From: CAJXZP01 sp041563475
GTDB taxonomy: Bacteria > Bacteroidota > Bacteroidia > Flavobacteriales_G > Salibacteraceae
Length of the DNA: 64,000 nucleotides
Reading direction: 5' to 3'
Assembly (NCBI GenBank): GCA_041563475.1
Contig: JBFFMY010000001.1
Span: 1-64,000 of the forward strand
The notes beneath the pieces are model-generated. The model saw nothing but the letters and a program-made list of their open reading frames with translations. It was not told the DNA's origin and made no database searches. Below, piece by piece: positions 1 through 7,807 of the stretch. The position numbers and the translations under genes were made by a program. The stretch's first letter is position 1. Each line of letters begins with the position of its first letter.

Positions 1-374
1 ATTATGGAGTAGAACTGAGCGGATCCATGTATTTTATTTCTCAATACGACAGTGTATTAGGCATTGAACTCTGGCGCATGTACGATAGCACCGCAGTAGG
101 CATTGAAGAAAAACCCTTGGTTCAATCAAACCTAAAAGTGTACCCCAACCCCAATACAGGTAATTCTATTACCCTAGAATTAAATGAGGTTTTTAAAGGC
201 ACTATTCAAATTGAAATACTTGATTTTTCAGGGAAAAGTGTGCGAAGTATGAAATACGAAAACACGGTAAATCAAACCATTCAAATATCCACCAAAGAGT
301 TAAACCAAGGCGTTTATTTTATAAAAGTGAGTAATAAAAACTATGAAGAAGCGGTAAAGTTTGTTCAGTTTTAA
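1..374 (+). CDS. T9SS-sorted ELWxxDGT-repeat protein, C-terminal end only (5' truncated by window)
   Basis: The reading frame is open to the first base (codons run in phase from base 3), so the ATG at 27 is internal and the protein starts outside the window. What remains is the last part of a beta-propeller-like ELWxxDGT repeat region (GIELWRMYDST) followed by an approximately 75-residue C-terminal T9SS type A sorting domain with the usual VYPNPN start, a central LDFSGK motif and a GVYFIKV end. It is almost identical to the C-terminus of the next gene (1870-2190), also at the DNA level, so the two are recent tandem paralogues. By analogy it is exported by the type IX system and surface-attached or released. 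No cargo function can be given. Confidence 0.85.
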   Translation, partial: YGVELSGSMYFISQYDSVLGIELWRMYDSTAVGIEEKPLVQSNLKVYPNPNTGNSITLELNEVFKGTIQIEILDFSGKSVRSMKYENTVNQTIQISTKELNQGVYFIKVSNKNYEEAVKFVQF

Positions 375-423
375 GCTGCAACCTTTTTGGCTAATTCACC
401 GTCAAGAGAGTAGCAAACAGAAA

Positions 424-431
424 TATTTTTG
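424..431 (+). promoter_or_regulatory. Bacteroidota -7 element for the gene at 453
   Basis: TATTTTTG matches the Bacteroidota sigma-ABfr -7 consensus TAnnTTTG exactly and lies 21 bases before the ATG at 453. No clear -33 TTTG is visible upstream, so the call rests on the -7 box and position. Confidence 0.45.
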
Positions 432-452
432 TTACGGGTGTAATACTTCAAA

Positions 453-767
453 ATGAACGGAATTAAAAACATCATTCGGGTAATTGTAGTATGGCTTGCG
501 CTTAGTGTTCAAGCTATGGCCCAGCACAATTTTAAATTGGAACTGGTAAAAAATATTAACATATTTGGAGACTCTCATCCATCAAATTTTTACTCGATAA
601 ATGAATCCATTATTTTTCTTGCAAACGATGGGATTCACGGAAGAGAGTTATGGACGACCGATGGAACTCCACAGGGCACCCACATGGTAAAAGATATTCA
701 CCCTACCGGAGATGGCATCACTTTTAGGTTGTACAAAGCAAATGGCAATTTTTTTTACCGGAGATAA
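453..767 (+). CDS. Frameshifted 5' part of an ELWxxDGT-repeat T9SS protein
   Basis: This is the N-terminal part of a gene that continues in another frame at 712-2190. Residues 1-23 form a signal peptide ending AMA before QHNF. One complete ELWTTDGT repeat follows. The frame then runs into a stop at 765 just after a run of eight T (749-756). The homologous continuation NGIDGRELWVSDGT is in the +1 frame directly after the run. Removing one T (or adding two) fuses both parts into one protein of about 578 or 579 residues. The matching repeat spacing in the second part favours adding two (an extra Phe) over removing one, but this is weak. Either a real inactivating or phase-variable mutation, or a homopolymer sequencing error. 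Confidence 0.75.
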   Translation: MNGIKNIIRVIVVWLALSVQAMAQHNFKLELVKNINIFGDSHPSNFYSINESIIFLANDGIHGRELWTTDGTPQGTHMVKDIHPTGDGITFRLYKANGNFFYRR

Positions 768-2190
768 TGGAATAGACGGAAGAGAATTATGGGTTTCGGA
801 TGGAACTACTCAAGGCACTAAAATGGTGAAAGAGATTAATCTGGGACCAGATCCTTATGGGAGTGGTGATATTTGGGGGAATAATCCAGACAAGACAAAC
901 ATAATCATTGTGGGAGAATTTCAAAATCGTTTGTATTTTACTGCAAATGATGGCATTCATGGAAGAGAAATGTGGATGAGTGATGGAACTGAAATTGGAA
1001 CCAAATTATTGAAAGATATTAATCCGAGTCAAACATCAGAACCCGTGGGAATGGAGGGGATAGTCTATAACAATAAATATTATTTTACAGCAAACGATGG
1101 TGTACATGGTATGGAATTATGGGCAACCGATGGAACAACTGTTGGAACCCACATGGTAAAAGATGTTAATTTACAAGGAGATAGTTCCCCCCTGCATTTT
1201 TATGAATTTAATGGTAGACTATATTTTTCAGCATTCGATTCAAGTGGTAGAGAGCTGTGGGTTTCTGACGGAACAAGCCTAGGTACAAAAATGTTTGCAA
1301 ACATGAATCAGGATACTGCGGGTTATAAAGGATCCGACCCTCAGATGTTCTTGGAGTATCATGATAAACTATATTTTAATTCATCTCCTACATACCCTTA
1401 TTCAAACCAGTTCTTTTATATAGATGGAAACGACAGTAATGTAAATGAGATAGTATTAAACATAGGTGTTAACTGGATTCCATGGGAGAGATATGTTTTC
1501 CACGATAAAATATTTTTCTCTGGTTTCAATGCTGATTTTGGAGCTGAACCATATTTTACTAATGACGGATTTGTAACCTCTCAATTAATTGCGGATATTG
1601 ATACGTTTATGATTTCACCCCTTTCAGGACAGACGCAAAGTAGTTCTCCATCACACCATTTTGAGTTTCAGGATTATTTGATTTTTAAAGCAAGGGATAG
1701 GTTAGGTGGTGGCCGTCAACTATGGGTGTATGATGATAGTAATGATACGTTACAACCCCTGATTCCATTTTCTAAACACCAAATTTATAATAGTGCCAAT
1801 AATTTCGGCTCCGATTTTGGGGTAATAGTAAGTGGTTCATCATGCTTCTTAGTTGGTGAATATGATAGTTCTGGTGTAGAACTCTGGCGTATGTACGATA
1901 GTACCGCTGTTGGAATAGAAGAAAATGAAGCTAATTTTAGTTCAAACCTAAAAGTGTACCCAAACCCCAACACGGGCAATTCTATTACCCTAGAATTAAA
2001 CGAGATTTTTGAAGGCACTATTCAAATTGAAATGCTTGATTTTTCAGGGAAAAGTGTGCGAAGTATGAAATACGAAAACACGGTAAATCAAACCATTCAA
2101 ATACCCACCAAAGGCTTAAAACAAGGGGTGTATTTTATAAAAGTGAGTAGTAAAAACTATGAAGAAACGGTGAAGTTTGTGAAACTATAA
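712..2190 (+). CDS. Frameshifted 3' part of the ELWxxDGT-repeat T9SS protein
   Basis: This holds the bulk of the protein begun at 453; real homology begins near 754, and the ATG at 712 (MASLLGC) is a chance start inside the overlap. Four or more ELWxxDGT units are visible (GRELWVSDGT, GREMWMSDGT, GMELWATDGT, GRELWVSDGT), each about 50-70 residues, the pattern of hyalin-like/beta-propeller ELWxxDGT proteins of Bacteroidota. The last 75 residues are a T9SS type A sorting domain (VYPNPN, LDFSGK, GVYFIKV), nearly identical to that of the upstream paralogue. It ends 14 bases before the convergent polA stop. Surface or secreted protein; ligand unknown. Confidence 0.8.
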   Translation: MASLLGCTKQMAIFFTGDNGIDGRELWVSDGTTQGTKMVKEINLGPDPYGSGDIWGNNPDKTNIIIVGEFQNRLYFTANDGIHGREMWMSDGTEIGTKLLKDINPSQTSEPVGMEGIVYNNKYYFTANDGVHGMELWATDGTTVGTHMVKDVNLQGDSSPLHFYEFNGRLYFSAFDSSGRELWVSDGTSLGTKMFANMNQDTAGYKGSDPQMFLEYHDKLYFNSSPTYPYSNQFFYIDGNDSNVNEIVLNIGVNWIPWERYVFHDKIFFSGFNADFGAEPYFTNDGFVTSQLIADIDTFMISPLSGQTQSSSPSHHFEFQDYLIFKARDRLGGGRQLWVYDDSNDTLQPLIPFSKHQIYNSANNFGSDFGVIVSGSSCFLVGEYDSSGVELWRMYDSTAVGIEENEANFSSNLKVYPNPNTGNSITLELNEIFEGTIQIEMLDFSGKSVRSMKYENTVNQTIQIPTKGLKQGVYFIKVSSKNYEETVKFVKL

Positions 2191-2204
2191 CGCCACACAT
2201 TTCT

Positions 2205-5003
2205 TTAATGCGCTTGCAGCCAGTTATCTCCAGTGTTTGCATCCACATCCATAGGCACGTCAATCTCCATGGCTTGGCTCATTAGCTCTTTCACTTTCTT
2301 CATGAGGCTTTCAGCTTCGTCTTTGGTAGCATCAAAAATCAATTCATCATGCACTTGTAAAATCATTTTTGATTTTAAGTTTGCTTCTTTCATGTAGGCT
2401 TGAATTTTAATCATAGCCAGTTTAATCATGTCAGCTGCAGAACCTTGAATGGGTGAGTTAATTGCGTTTCGTTCTGCAAAACCACGTACCACCGCATTGG
2501 CTGAATTGATGTCGCGTAAATAACGTTTTCTACCTAAAATAGTTTCTACAAAACCATTATCACGTGCGTTTTGTATGGATTGATCCATGTAGGTTTTGAT
2601 GCCTGGAAATTGCTCAAAATAGTTGTCAATTATTTCTTTCGCCTCTCTTCGTTTAATATCTAAACGCTGAGATAAACCAAAAGCAGAAATTCCATAAATA
2701 ATTCCGAAGTTTACCATTTTAGCATGTGAACGTTGGTCTCTGGTAACCTCATCAATAGCAATTCCATACACCTTAGCCGCTGTTGAAGCATGGATATCTT
2801 GTCCGCTTCGGAATGCCTCCAACATGTTTTTATCGCCTGATAATGCTGCAATAATACGTAGTTCAATTTGCGAATAATCAGCTGCGAGCAACGTGTGGTT
2901 TTTGTCTTTTGGAATAAACGCTTTCCTAATTTCTTTCCCTCGATCGGATCGAATAGGAATGTTTTGCAGGTTGGGTTTATCTGAACTCAATCGGCCCGTG
3001 GCGGCTACTACTTGATTGTAACTCGTATGTAAGCGATGCGTTTTTGGATCTACCAATTCGGGTAAAGGGTCCACATACGTGTTCTTTAATTTCACGACTT
3101 CTCGATACTCCAAAAGCAAATCCACTACAGGATGCTTAGAGCGCAATTTTTGTAAAATATCTTCTCCCGTAGCGTACTGACCTGTTTTGGTTTTCTTGGG
3201 TTTATCTGATACTTTTAAGTGGTCAAACAACACCTCACCTACTTGCTTTGGCGAAGAAATAAGGAATTTTAAACCTGCTTCCTCGTATATTTTAGCTTCA
3301 ATTTCATTGATTTCAATCTCTAGCTTTTTGGAGTAATCATTCAACAATTTAACATCCAAATTCACCCCTTCTTCTTCCATATCTGCCAACACCAAAACTA
3401 AAGGCATCTCTACATCTCTAAATATATCGATTTCCTTGCCTTTCTTTAATTGGGGTTCAAAAAATGCTTTTAGTTGAAGCGTAATATCGGCATCCTCACA
3501 GGCATATTCACACACTTCTGCCACTTCAATATCACGCATTGACTTTTGATCCTTCCCTTTTTTCCCTATCAGTTCGGTAATAGATTGTGGTGAATATCCC
3601 AATTCATTTTCGGCCAACACATCCATACTTCTTCGGTTATTATCAGGATGCAATAAGTAATGCGCTACCATGGTATCAAACAATGGTCCGTACACTCGAA
3701 CGTCATACTTCTTCAAAACTTGAATATCGTACTTTAGATTATGACCTATTTTCTCGTGAGAACTGTCTTCCAATATCGACTTAAATTCCGATACAATTGC
3801 ATTGGTTTCTGTAACGTTTTCTGGGCAAGGAACATAATATGCTTCTCCTTTTTTGACGCTAAAGGCTATTCCAACAAGCTCCGCTTCCCATACATTTAAT
3901 GAAGTAGTTTCGGTATCAAAACAGAACGATTTAGAGGCCTTTAACTTTTTAACTAAATCCGAAATCTTCTCAGGAGTATCACATAAATGATATTTATGCG
4001 GAGTATTGGAAAGGTTGTTCATTTCCTTTTCCTCTATTACAATTTCCTGAGCTGAACTAGACACAGTAGCGAATAAATCCATTTGTTCACCTGCAGGTTG
4101 GGCTACAGTAGTAATCGATTCTCCTAATATTCTTTCGGCTAATCTTCTAAATTCCAATTCGGCAAATAGTTCTTTTAATTCCTCCTTATTAGGCTCTTCC
4201 ATTATGGCTTGATCTACATGGAAATTATGCGGTAGATCGGTAATAATAGTGGCTAAATGTTTCGACATAAAAGCTTGTTCCTTGAAATTCTGGAAGTTTT
4301 CTAGTTGCTTCCCTTTTAATTGATCTAGGTTTTCATAAATCCCTTCCATGGAATCATATAACCCAATAAGTTTTTTGGAAGTTTTTTCGCCAATTCCAGG
4401 TACGCCAGGAATATTATCTACGGCATCACCCCATAACCCCAAAATGTCAATAACCTGCTCCACGCGATTCACCTCAAACTTTTCACACACTTCGGGTACT
4501 CCCCAAACTTCTGCGGGTTTACCTGATCTGCCCGGTTTGTACATGAAAATATTTTCGGAAACCAATTGAGCAAAATCCTTATCGGGAGTCATCATATAGG
4601 TAAGAAACCCTTTTGCCTCTGCTTCTTTTGCTAAGGTACCGATAACGTCATCTGCCTCATATCCATTCTCCACCACGGTAGGAATATTCATGGCTTTTAG
4701 AATCTTGAAAATATAGGGAACGGATAATTTGATGTCCTCAGGTGTTTCATTTCTATTGGCTTTGTAGGCTTCAAAAACTTCCGCTCGTTTTAACTGAGTT
4801 GGCGGATCAAAAACAACGGCTAAATGAGTCGGCTTTTCATTATTTATAATTTCTAACATGGCATTTACAAACCCAAAAATGGCCGATGTATTCATCCCTT
4901 TGGAGTTAATTCTCGGATTTTTGCTAAATGCAAAATAGGCTCTAAAAATTAAGGCATACGCATCTAATAGGAATAACTTTTTATCGGTGTCTTTGGTTCT
5001 CAT
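2205..5003 (-). CDS. polA: DNA polymerase I
   Basis: 932 residues, full length, cytoplasmic, acting in Okazaki fragment maturation and repair. All three domains are present. Residues 1-290 are the 5'-3' flap nuclease with helix-hairpin-helix (IPGVPGIGEKTSKKLI). The 3'-5' proofreading domain is intact: Exo I FDTETT near residue 361, Exo II GHNLKYD, Exo III YACEDAD. The polymerase domain shows motif A (AADYSQIELR, about 704), motif B (RSHAKMVNFGIIYG, about 755) and motif C (QVHDELIFD, about 883). The intact Exo I acidic pair contrasts with Taq-like polymerases that have lost proofreading. A perfect TATTTTTG -7 box precedes the start. Essential-type housekeeping gene with no oddities. Confidence 0.98.
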   Translation of the reverse strand: MRTKDTDKKLFLLDAYALIFRAYFAFSKNPRINSKGMNTSAIFGFVNAMLEIINNEKPTHLAVVFDPPTQLKRAEVFEAYKANRNETPEDIKLSVPYIFKILKAMNIPTVVENGYEADDVIGTLAKEAEAKGFLTYMMTPDKDFAQLVSENIFMYKPGRSGKPAEVWGVPEVCEKFEVNRVEQVIDILGLWGDAVDNIPGVPGIGEKTSKKLIGLYDSMEGIYENLDQLKGKQLENFQNFKEQAFMSKHLATIITDLPHNFHVDQAIMEEPNKEELKELFAELEFRRLAERILGESITTVAQPAGEQMDLFATVSSSAQEIVIEEKEMNNLSNTPHKYHLCDTPEKISDLVKKLKASKSFCFDTETTSLNVWEAELVGIAFSVKKGEAYYVPCPENVTETNAIVSEFKSILEDSSHEKIGHNLKYDIQVLKKYDVRVYGPLFDTMVAHYLLHPDNNRRSMDVLAENELGYSPQSITELIGKKGKDQKSMRDIEVAEVCEYACEDADITLQLKAFFEPQLKKGKEIDIFRDVEMPLVLVLADMEEEGVNLDVKLLNDYSKKLEIEINEIEAKIYEEAGLKFLISSPKQVGEVLFDHLKVSDKPKKTKTGQYATGEDILQKLRSKHPVVDLLLEYREVVKLKNTYVDPLPELVDPKTHRLHTSYNQVVAATGRLSSDKPNLQNIPIRSDRGKEIRKAFIPKDKNHTLLAADYSQIELRIIAALSGDKNMLEAFRSGQDIHASTAAKVYGIAIDEVTRDQRSHAKMVNFGIIYGISAFGLSQRLDIKRREAKEIIDNYFEQFPGIKTYMDQSIQNARDNGFVETILGRKRYLRDINSANAVVRGFAERNAINSPIQGSAADMIKLAMIKIQAYMKEANLKSKMILQVHDELIFDATKDEAESLMKKVKELMSQAMEIDVPMDVDANTGDNWLQAH

Positions 5004-5020
5004 ATTGGAAATTTGGGACT

Positions 5021-5028
5021 CAAAAATA
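5021..5028 (-). promoter_or_regulatory. -7 element of the polA promoter
   Basis: On the minus strand the sequence reads TATTTTTG, a perfect TAnnTTTG -7 box, 18 bases upstream of the polA ATG. No convincing -33 TTTG was found. Confidence 0.45.
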
Positions 5029-5094
5029 CATTAAAGATTGTGGGAATTCCGGGTAAATGGAATAGTATTTCGGGTAAAAAAATCTATGAAAATT

Positions 5095-5127
5095 AAAAAG
5101 GCCACGAATTAATTTCGTGGCCTTTTT
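5095..5127 (-). terminator. Rho-independent terminator after cysS
   Basis: A 14-bp perfect hairpin, arms AAAAAGGCCACGAA and TTCGTGGCCTTTTT around a 5-base loop, ends in a T run in both directions. It lies between cysS (which ends at 5147) and polA, and so separates the two minus-strand genes. Confidence 0.9.
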
Positions 5128-5146
5128 AACTTTAAAAAAAATCAGA

Positions 5147-6640
5147 TTATCCCTCTATTTCCCACGTGGTATCTTCTTTCGTATCTTTTATTGTAATTTT
5201 TAATTTCGCCAAAAGGTCTCTAATTCTATCGCTCGATTCAAAATCTCGGGTTTGACGCGCACGTTGACGTGAATCAATAATAATGCGCATTAGTTCATTC
5301 ACCAAATCATCACTTTCACCTGACGCATCCATTTCAGCCTCTTGTTGAAATCCCATTACATCAAATACAAACGCTCTAAAAATTCGCTTCAATGCTTCTA
5401 AATCCTGTGCGCTAATATTCGATTTTTTATTCGAAACTGCATTGATGAATTTAACGGCTTCAAATAAATGCGAAATCAAAATCGGACTATTAAAATCATC
5501 ATCCATCGAGGCATGCAGTTTATCACTCCATACTTGAATATCAAAATCAGAACTGTCGCCTAAAGGTTGCAAGGAATCTAACAACGACTCTGCTTTCATT
5601 AGCCGAGTAAAACCTTTTTCTGCCGCCTCTAAAGCATCACTCGAAAAATCTAATGAACTTCTGTAGTGCGCCTGAAGCATGAAAAAACGAACCGTCATGG
5701 GTGAAAAACCCTTGGTTAGTTTATCATTATCTCCCGTAAATAATTCAAAAGGCAACAACGTGTTTCCAGTTGATTTACTCATTCGTTGACCATTAAGGGT
5801 CAGCATGTTGGTATGCAACCAATATTTTACAGGTGTTTTATCTCCGTGGGCCGCTTTGTTTTGCGCAATTTCACACTCGTGATGCGGAAATTTTAAGTCC
5901 ATTCCACCCCCATGAATATCAAACTGTTCTCCTAAATACTTCGAACTCATCACCGAACATTCTAAGTGCCAACCCGGAAAACCAATACTCCAAGGCGATT
6001 TCCAGCGCATAATATGCATTGGAGAAGCTTTCTTCCACAGCGCAAAATCTGCAGGGTTTCGTTTTTCAGATTGCCCATCTAAGGCCCGTGTATTGCTGAT
6101 TAACTCATCAATTTTACGACCAGACAATTCACCATACGCCCCATTGAATTTGGCATTATATGCATCCACATCAAAATAGATGGATCCATTGCTTTCATAG
6201 GCTAAACCATCCTCTAAGATTTTTTCAGCCATGCTTATTTGCTCAATAATATGACCCGTAGCTGTAGGCTCTATACTCGGAGGAATGTTGTTAAATAAAC
6301 GCAATACTTCATGAAAATTAAGCGTGTATTTCTGCACAATCTCCATGGGTTCTAATTGTGTAACACGCGCTTTTTTAGAAATTTTATCTTCCCCTTCATC
6401 CGCATCATTTTCTAGGTGACCTGCATCGGTAATGTTTCTAACGTATCGAACCTTGTATCCTAAATAAGTTAAGTAGCGATAGATAATGTCAAAGGAAATA
6501 AACGTTCTGCTATTTCCTAAATGAACTTCGCTATACACGGTAGGGCCACAAACATACATCCCTACATGAGGTGCATTAATGGCTTCAAACTTTTCCTTTT
6601 TTCCGCTAAGGGTATTATAAACTTGTAAATTGGAATTCAT
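5147..6640 (-). CDS. cysS: Cysteinyl-tRNA synthetase
   Basis: 497 residues, normal length for class I CysRS, which charges tRNA-Cys in the cytoplasm. The HIGH signature is HLGN at residues 40-43 and the KMSKS loop is RMSKS near residue 288. The zinc ligands that select cysteine are visible: Cys31 in CGPTVY, a Cys in HLECSVM (about 225), and His/Cys in HHECEIAQ (about 253). The C-terminal DALR-like anticodon-binding region follows. The gene is transcribed alone toward the strong hairpin at 5095-5127. OxyR lies 45 bases upstream on the same strand, so the two might be co-transcribed, though their functions are unrelated. Confidence 0.98.
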   Translation of the reverse strand: MNSNLQVYNTLSGKKEKFEAINAPHVGMYVCGPTVYSEVHLGNSRTFISFDIIYRYLTYLGYKVRYVRNITDAGHLENDADEGEDKISKKARVTQLEPMEIVQKYTLNFHEVLRLFNNIPPSIEPTATGHIIEQISMAEKILEDGLAYESNGSIYFDVDAYNAKFNGAYGELSGRKIDELISNTRALDGQSEKRNPADFALWKKASPMHIMRWKSPWSIGFPGWHLECSVMSSKYLGEQFDIHGGGMDLKFPHHECEIAQNKAAHGDKTPVKYWLHTNMLTLNGQRMSKSTGNTLLPFELFTGDNDKLTKGFSPMTVRFFMLQAHYRSSLDFSSDALEAAEKGFTRLMKAESLLDSLQPLGDSSDFDIQVWSDKLHASMDDDFNSPILISHLFEAVKFINAVSNKKSNISAQDLEALKRIFRAFVFDVMGFQQEAEMDASGESDDLVNELMRIIIDSRQRARQTRDFESSDRIRDLLAKLKITIKDTKEDTTWEIEG

Positions 6641-6684
6641 GATAACGATACTTTATTCTGTTGCAAAAATAGTTTCTAGATGCT

Positions 6685-7632
6685 TTAAATTTTAACATCT
6701 GTACCTACAATTTCCCCTTTATGCTCTCTCGAAATTTCTTTCGGTAAACTCGCTTGAATAGCATAGCCTAGGCGATCAATAATTCTACGCTTCAAAAATT
6801 GACGCGTTACTACAATACTTATTTCTCGAATTGGAGTTGCGCCTTCAATGGTCTTTACCATATCCATGTTTTTACTGGAAATACCTGGTAAACTCAATTC
6901 GGGTATCAATGTCATCCCATTTTTTACTTCCACAATTCGTTTTAACGATTCAATAGAATGACTTTCAAAGCGGAAATGATCTCTAAACGACTGGTTCTTA
7001 GATTTTTTGCAGATATTAATGACTTGATTTCTAAAACAGTTTCCTTCTTTAAGAAGCCAAATATCATCCACATTTAACTCTGAAATGTTTACCGATTGAT
7101 TCATGTATTCTGGGTTGGAACGTGAAACATAAGCGAAAAATTTCTCATAGTAAAGCGGAATAGTCACAATACCTGTTGTGTCTACAGGAGTGGCTATAAT
7201 ACCGGCATCCAGTTGGCCATTTTTCAGTTTATGAATGATTTCCTCGGTAATTTCTTCCTGAACCGCAATGTTTATTTTTTCATTGTCTTCACTAAAGTTA
7301 TTAATAAACAAAGGCACTAAATACGGAGAAATTGTAGGAATTATTCCGATAGAGATATCCCCCTTTTCAACCTGTTGATACTCTCGAACCAAGTCGGGTA
7401 ACTTACGCGATTGATTTATGACTTCCTTCGCTTGTTCAATTATTTGCGACCCAATTAGAGTGGGTACAATAGGTTTTTTGGTTCGGTCAAAAATCATAAC
7501 ACCCAACTCCTCTTCCAAATTCTTAACTTGCGTGGTTAAAGCTGGTTGAGTAACAAATCTTTTTTTTGCCGCATCTACAAAACTTCCTTCTTCGGCAATG
7601 GCCAATACATATTCAATTTGTGTTAATGTCAT
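6685..7632 (-). CDS. oxyR: Hydrogen-peroxide-sensing LysR-type regulator OxyR
   Basis: 315 residues: N-terminal LysR winged helix (residues 1-60, with QPALTTQVKNLEEELG) and a C-terminal periplasmic-binding-like sensor domain. The sensor contains EGNCFRNQVINIC, in which the two cysteines fall at residues 199 and 208, the same numbers and spacing as the disulfide pair of E. coli OxyR. This separates it from generic LysR proteins. It is therefore expected to activate peroxide defence genes when oxidised. A perfect TAAATTTG -7 box precedes it, and the divergent neighbour is a peptidase gene starting at 7808. Confidence 0.93.
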   Translation of the reverse strand: MTLTQIEYVLAIAEEGSFVDAAKKRFVTQPALTTQVKNLEEELGVMIFDRTKKPIVPTLIGSQIIEQAKEVINQSRKLPDLVREYQQVEKGDISIGIIPTISPYLVPLFINNFSEDNEKINIAVQEEITEEIIHKLKNGQLDAGIIATPVDTTGIVTIPLYYEKFFAYVSRSNPEYMNQSVNISELNVDDIWLLKEGNCFRNQVINICKKSKNQSFRDHFRFESHSIESLKRIVEVKNGMTLIPELSLPGISSKNMDMVKTIEGATPIREISIVVTRQFLKRRIIDRLGYAIQASLPKEISREHKGEIVGTDVKI

Positions 7633-7654
7633 ATTATTTAGATTTACGAATTCG

Positions 7655-7662
7655 CAAATTTA
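7655..7662 (-). promoter_or_regulatory. -7 element of the oxyR promoter
   Basis: The minus strand reads TAAATTTG (perfect TAnnTTTG) 23 bases upstream of the oxyR ATG. Confidence 0.45.
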
Positions 7663-7750
7663 ATAAGTTTTTATTATAGTTCAGGGTATCAACCGTTAAA
7701 ATGGGGTTAATTTCTTCTTGAAGCCTATGTTTTTAACCTAAGATTAGGCT

Positions 7751-7758
7751 TATTTTTG
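7751..7758 (+). promoter_or_regulatory. -7 element upstream of the S9 peptidase gene
   Basis: TATTTTTG, a perfect TAnnTTTG match, lies 50 bases before the ATG at 7808 and would give a leader of about 40 bases. It shares the intergenic region with the oxyR promoter. Confidence 0.45.
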
Positions 7759-7807
7759 GGCCTCCTTGGAAAATTAAACCAGGGTTTATTATTTCAAATT
7801 ATCAATT

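Noticed and set aside
749..756. Programmed ribosomal frameshift at the eight-T run
   Set aside because: Not excluded, but no stimulatory stem-loop was seen after it, and a homopolymer indel is a simpler explanation.
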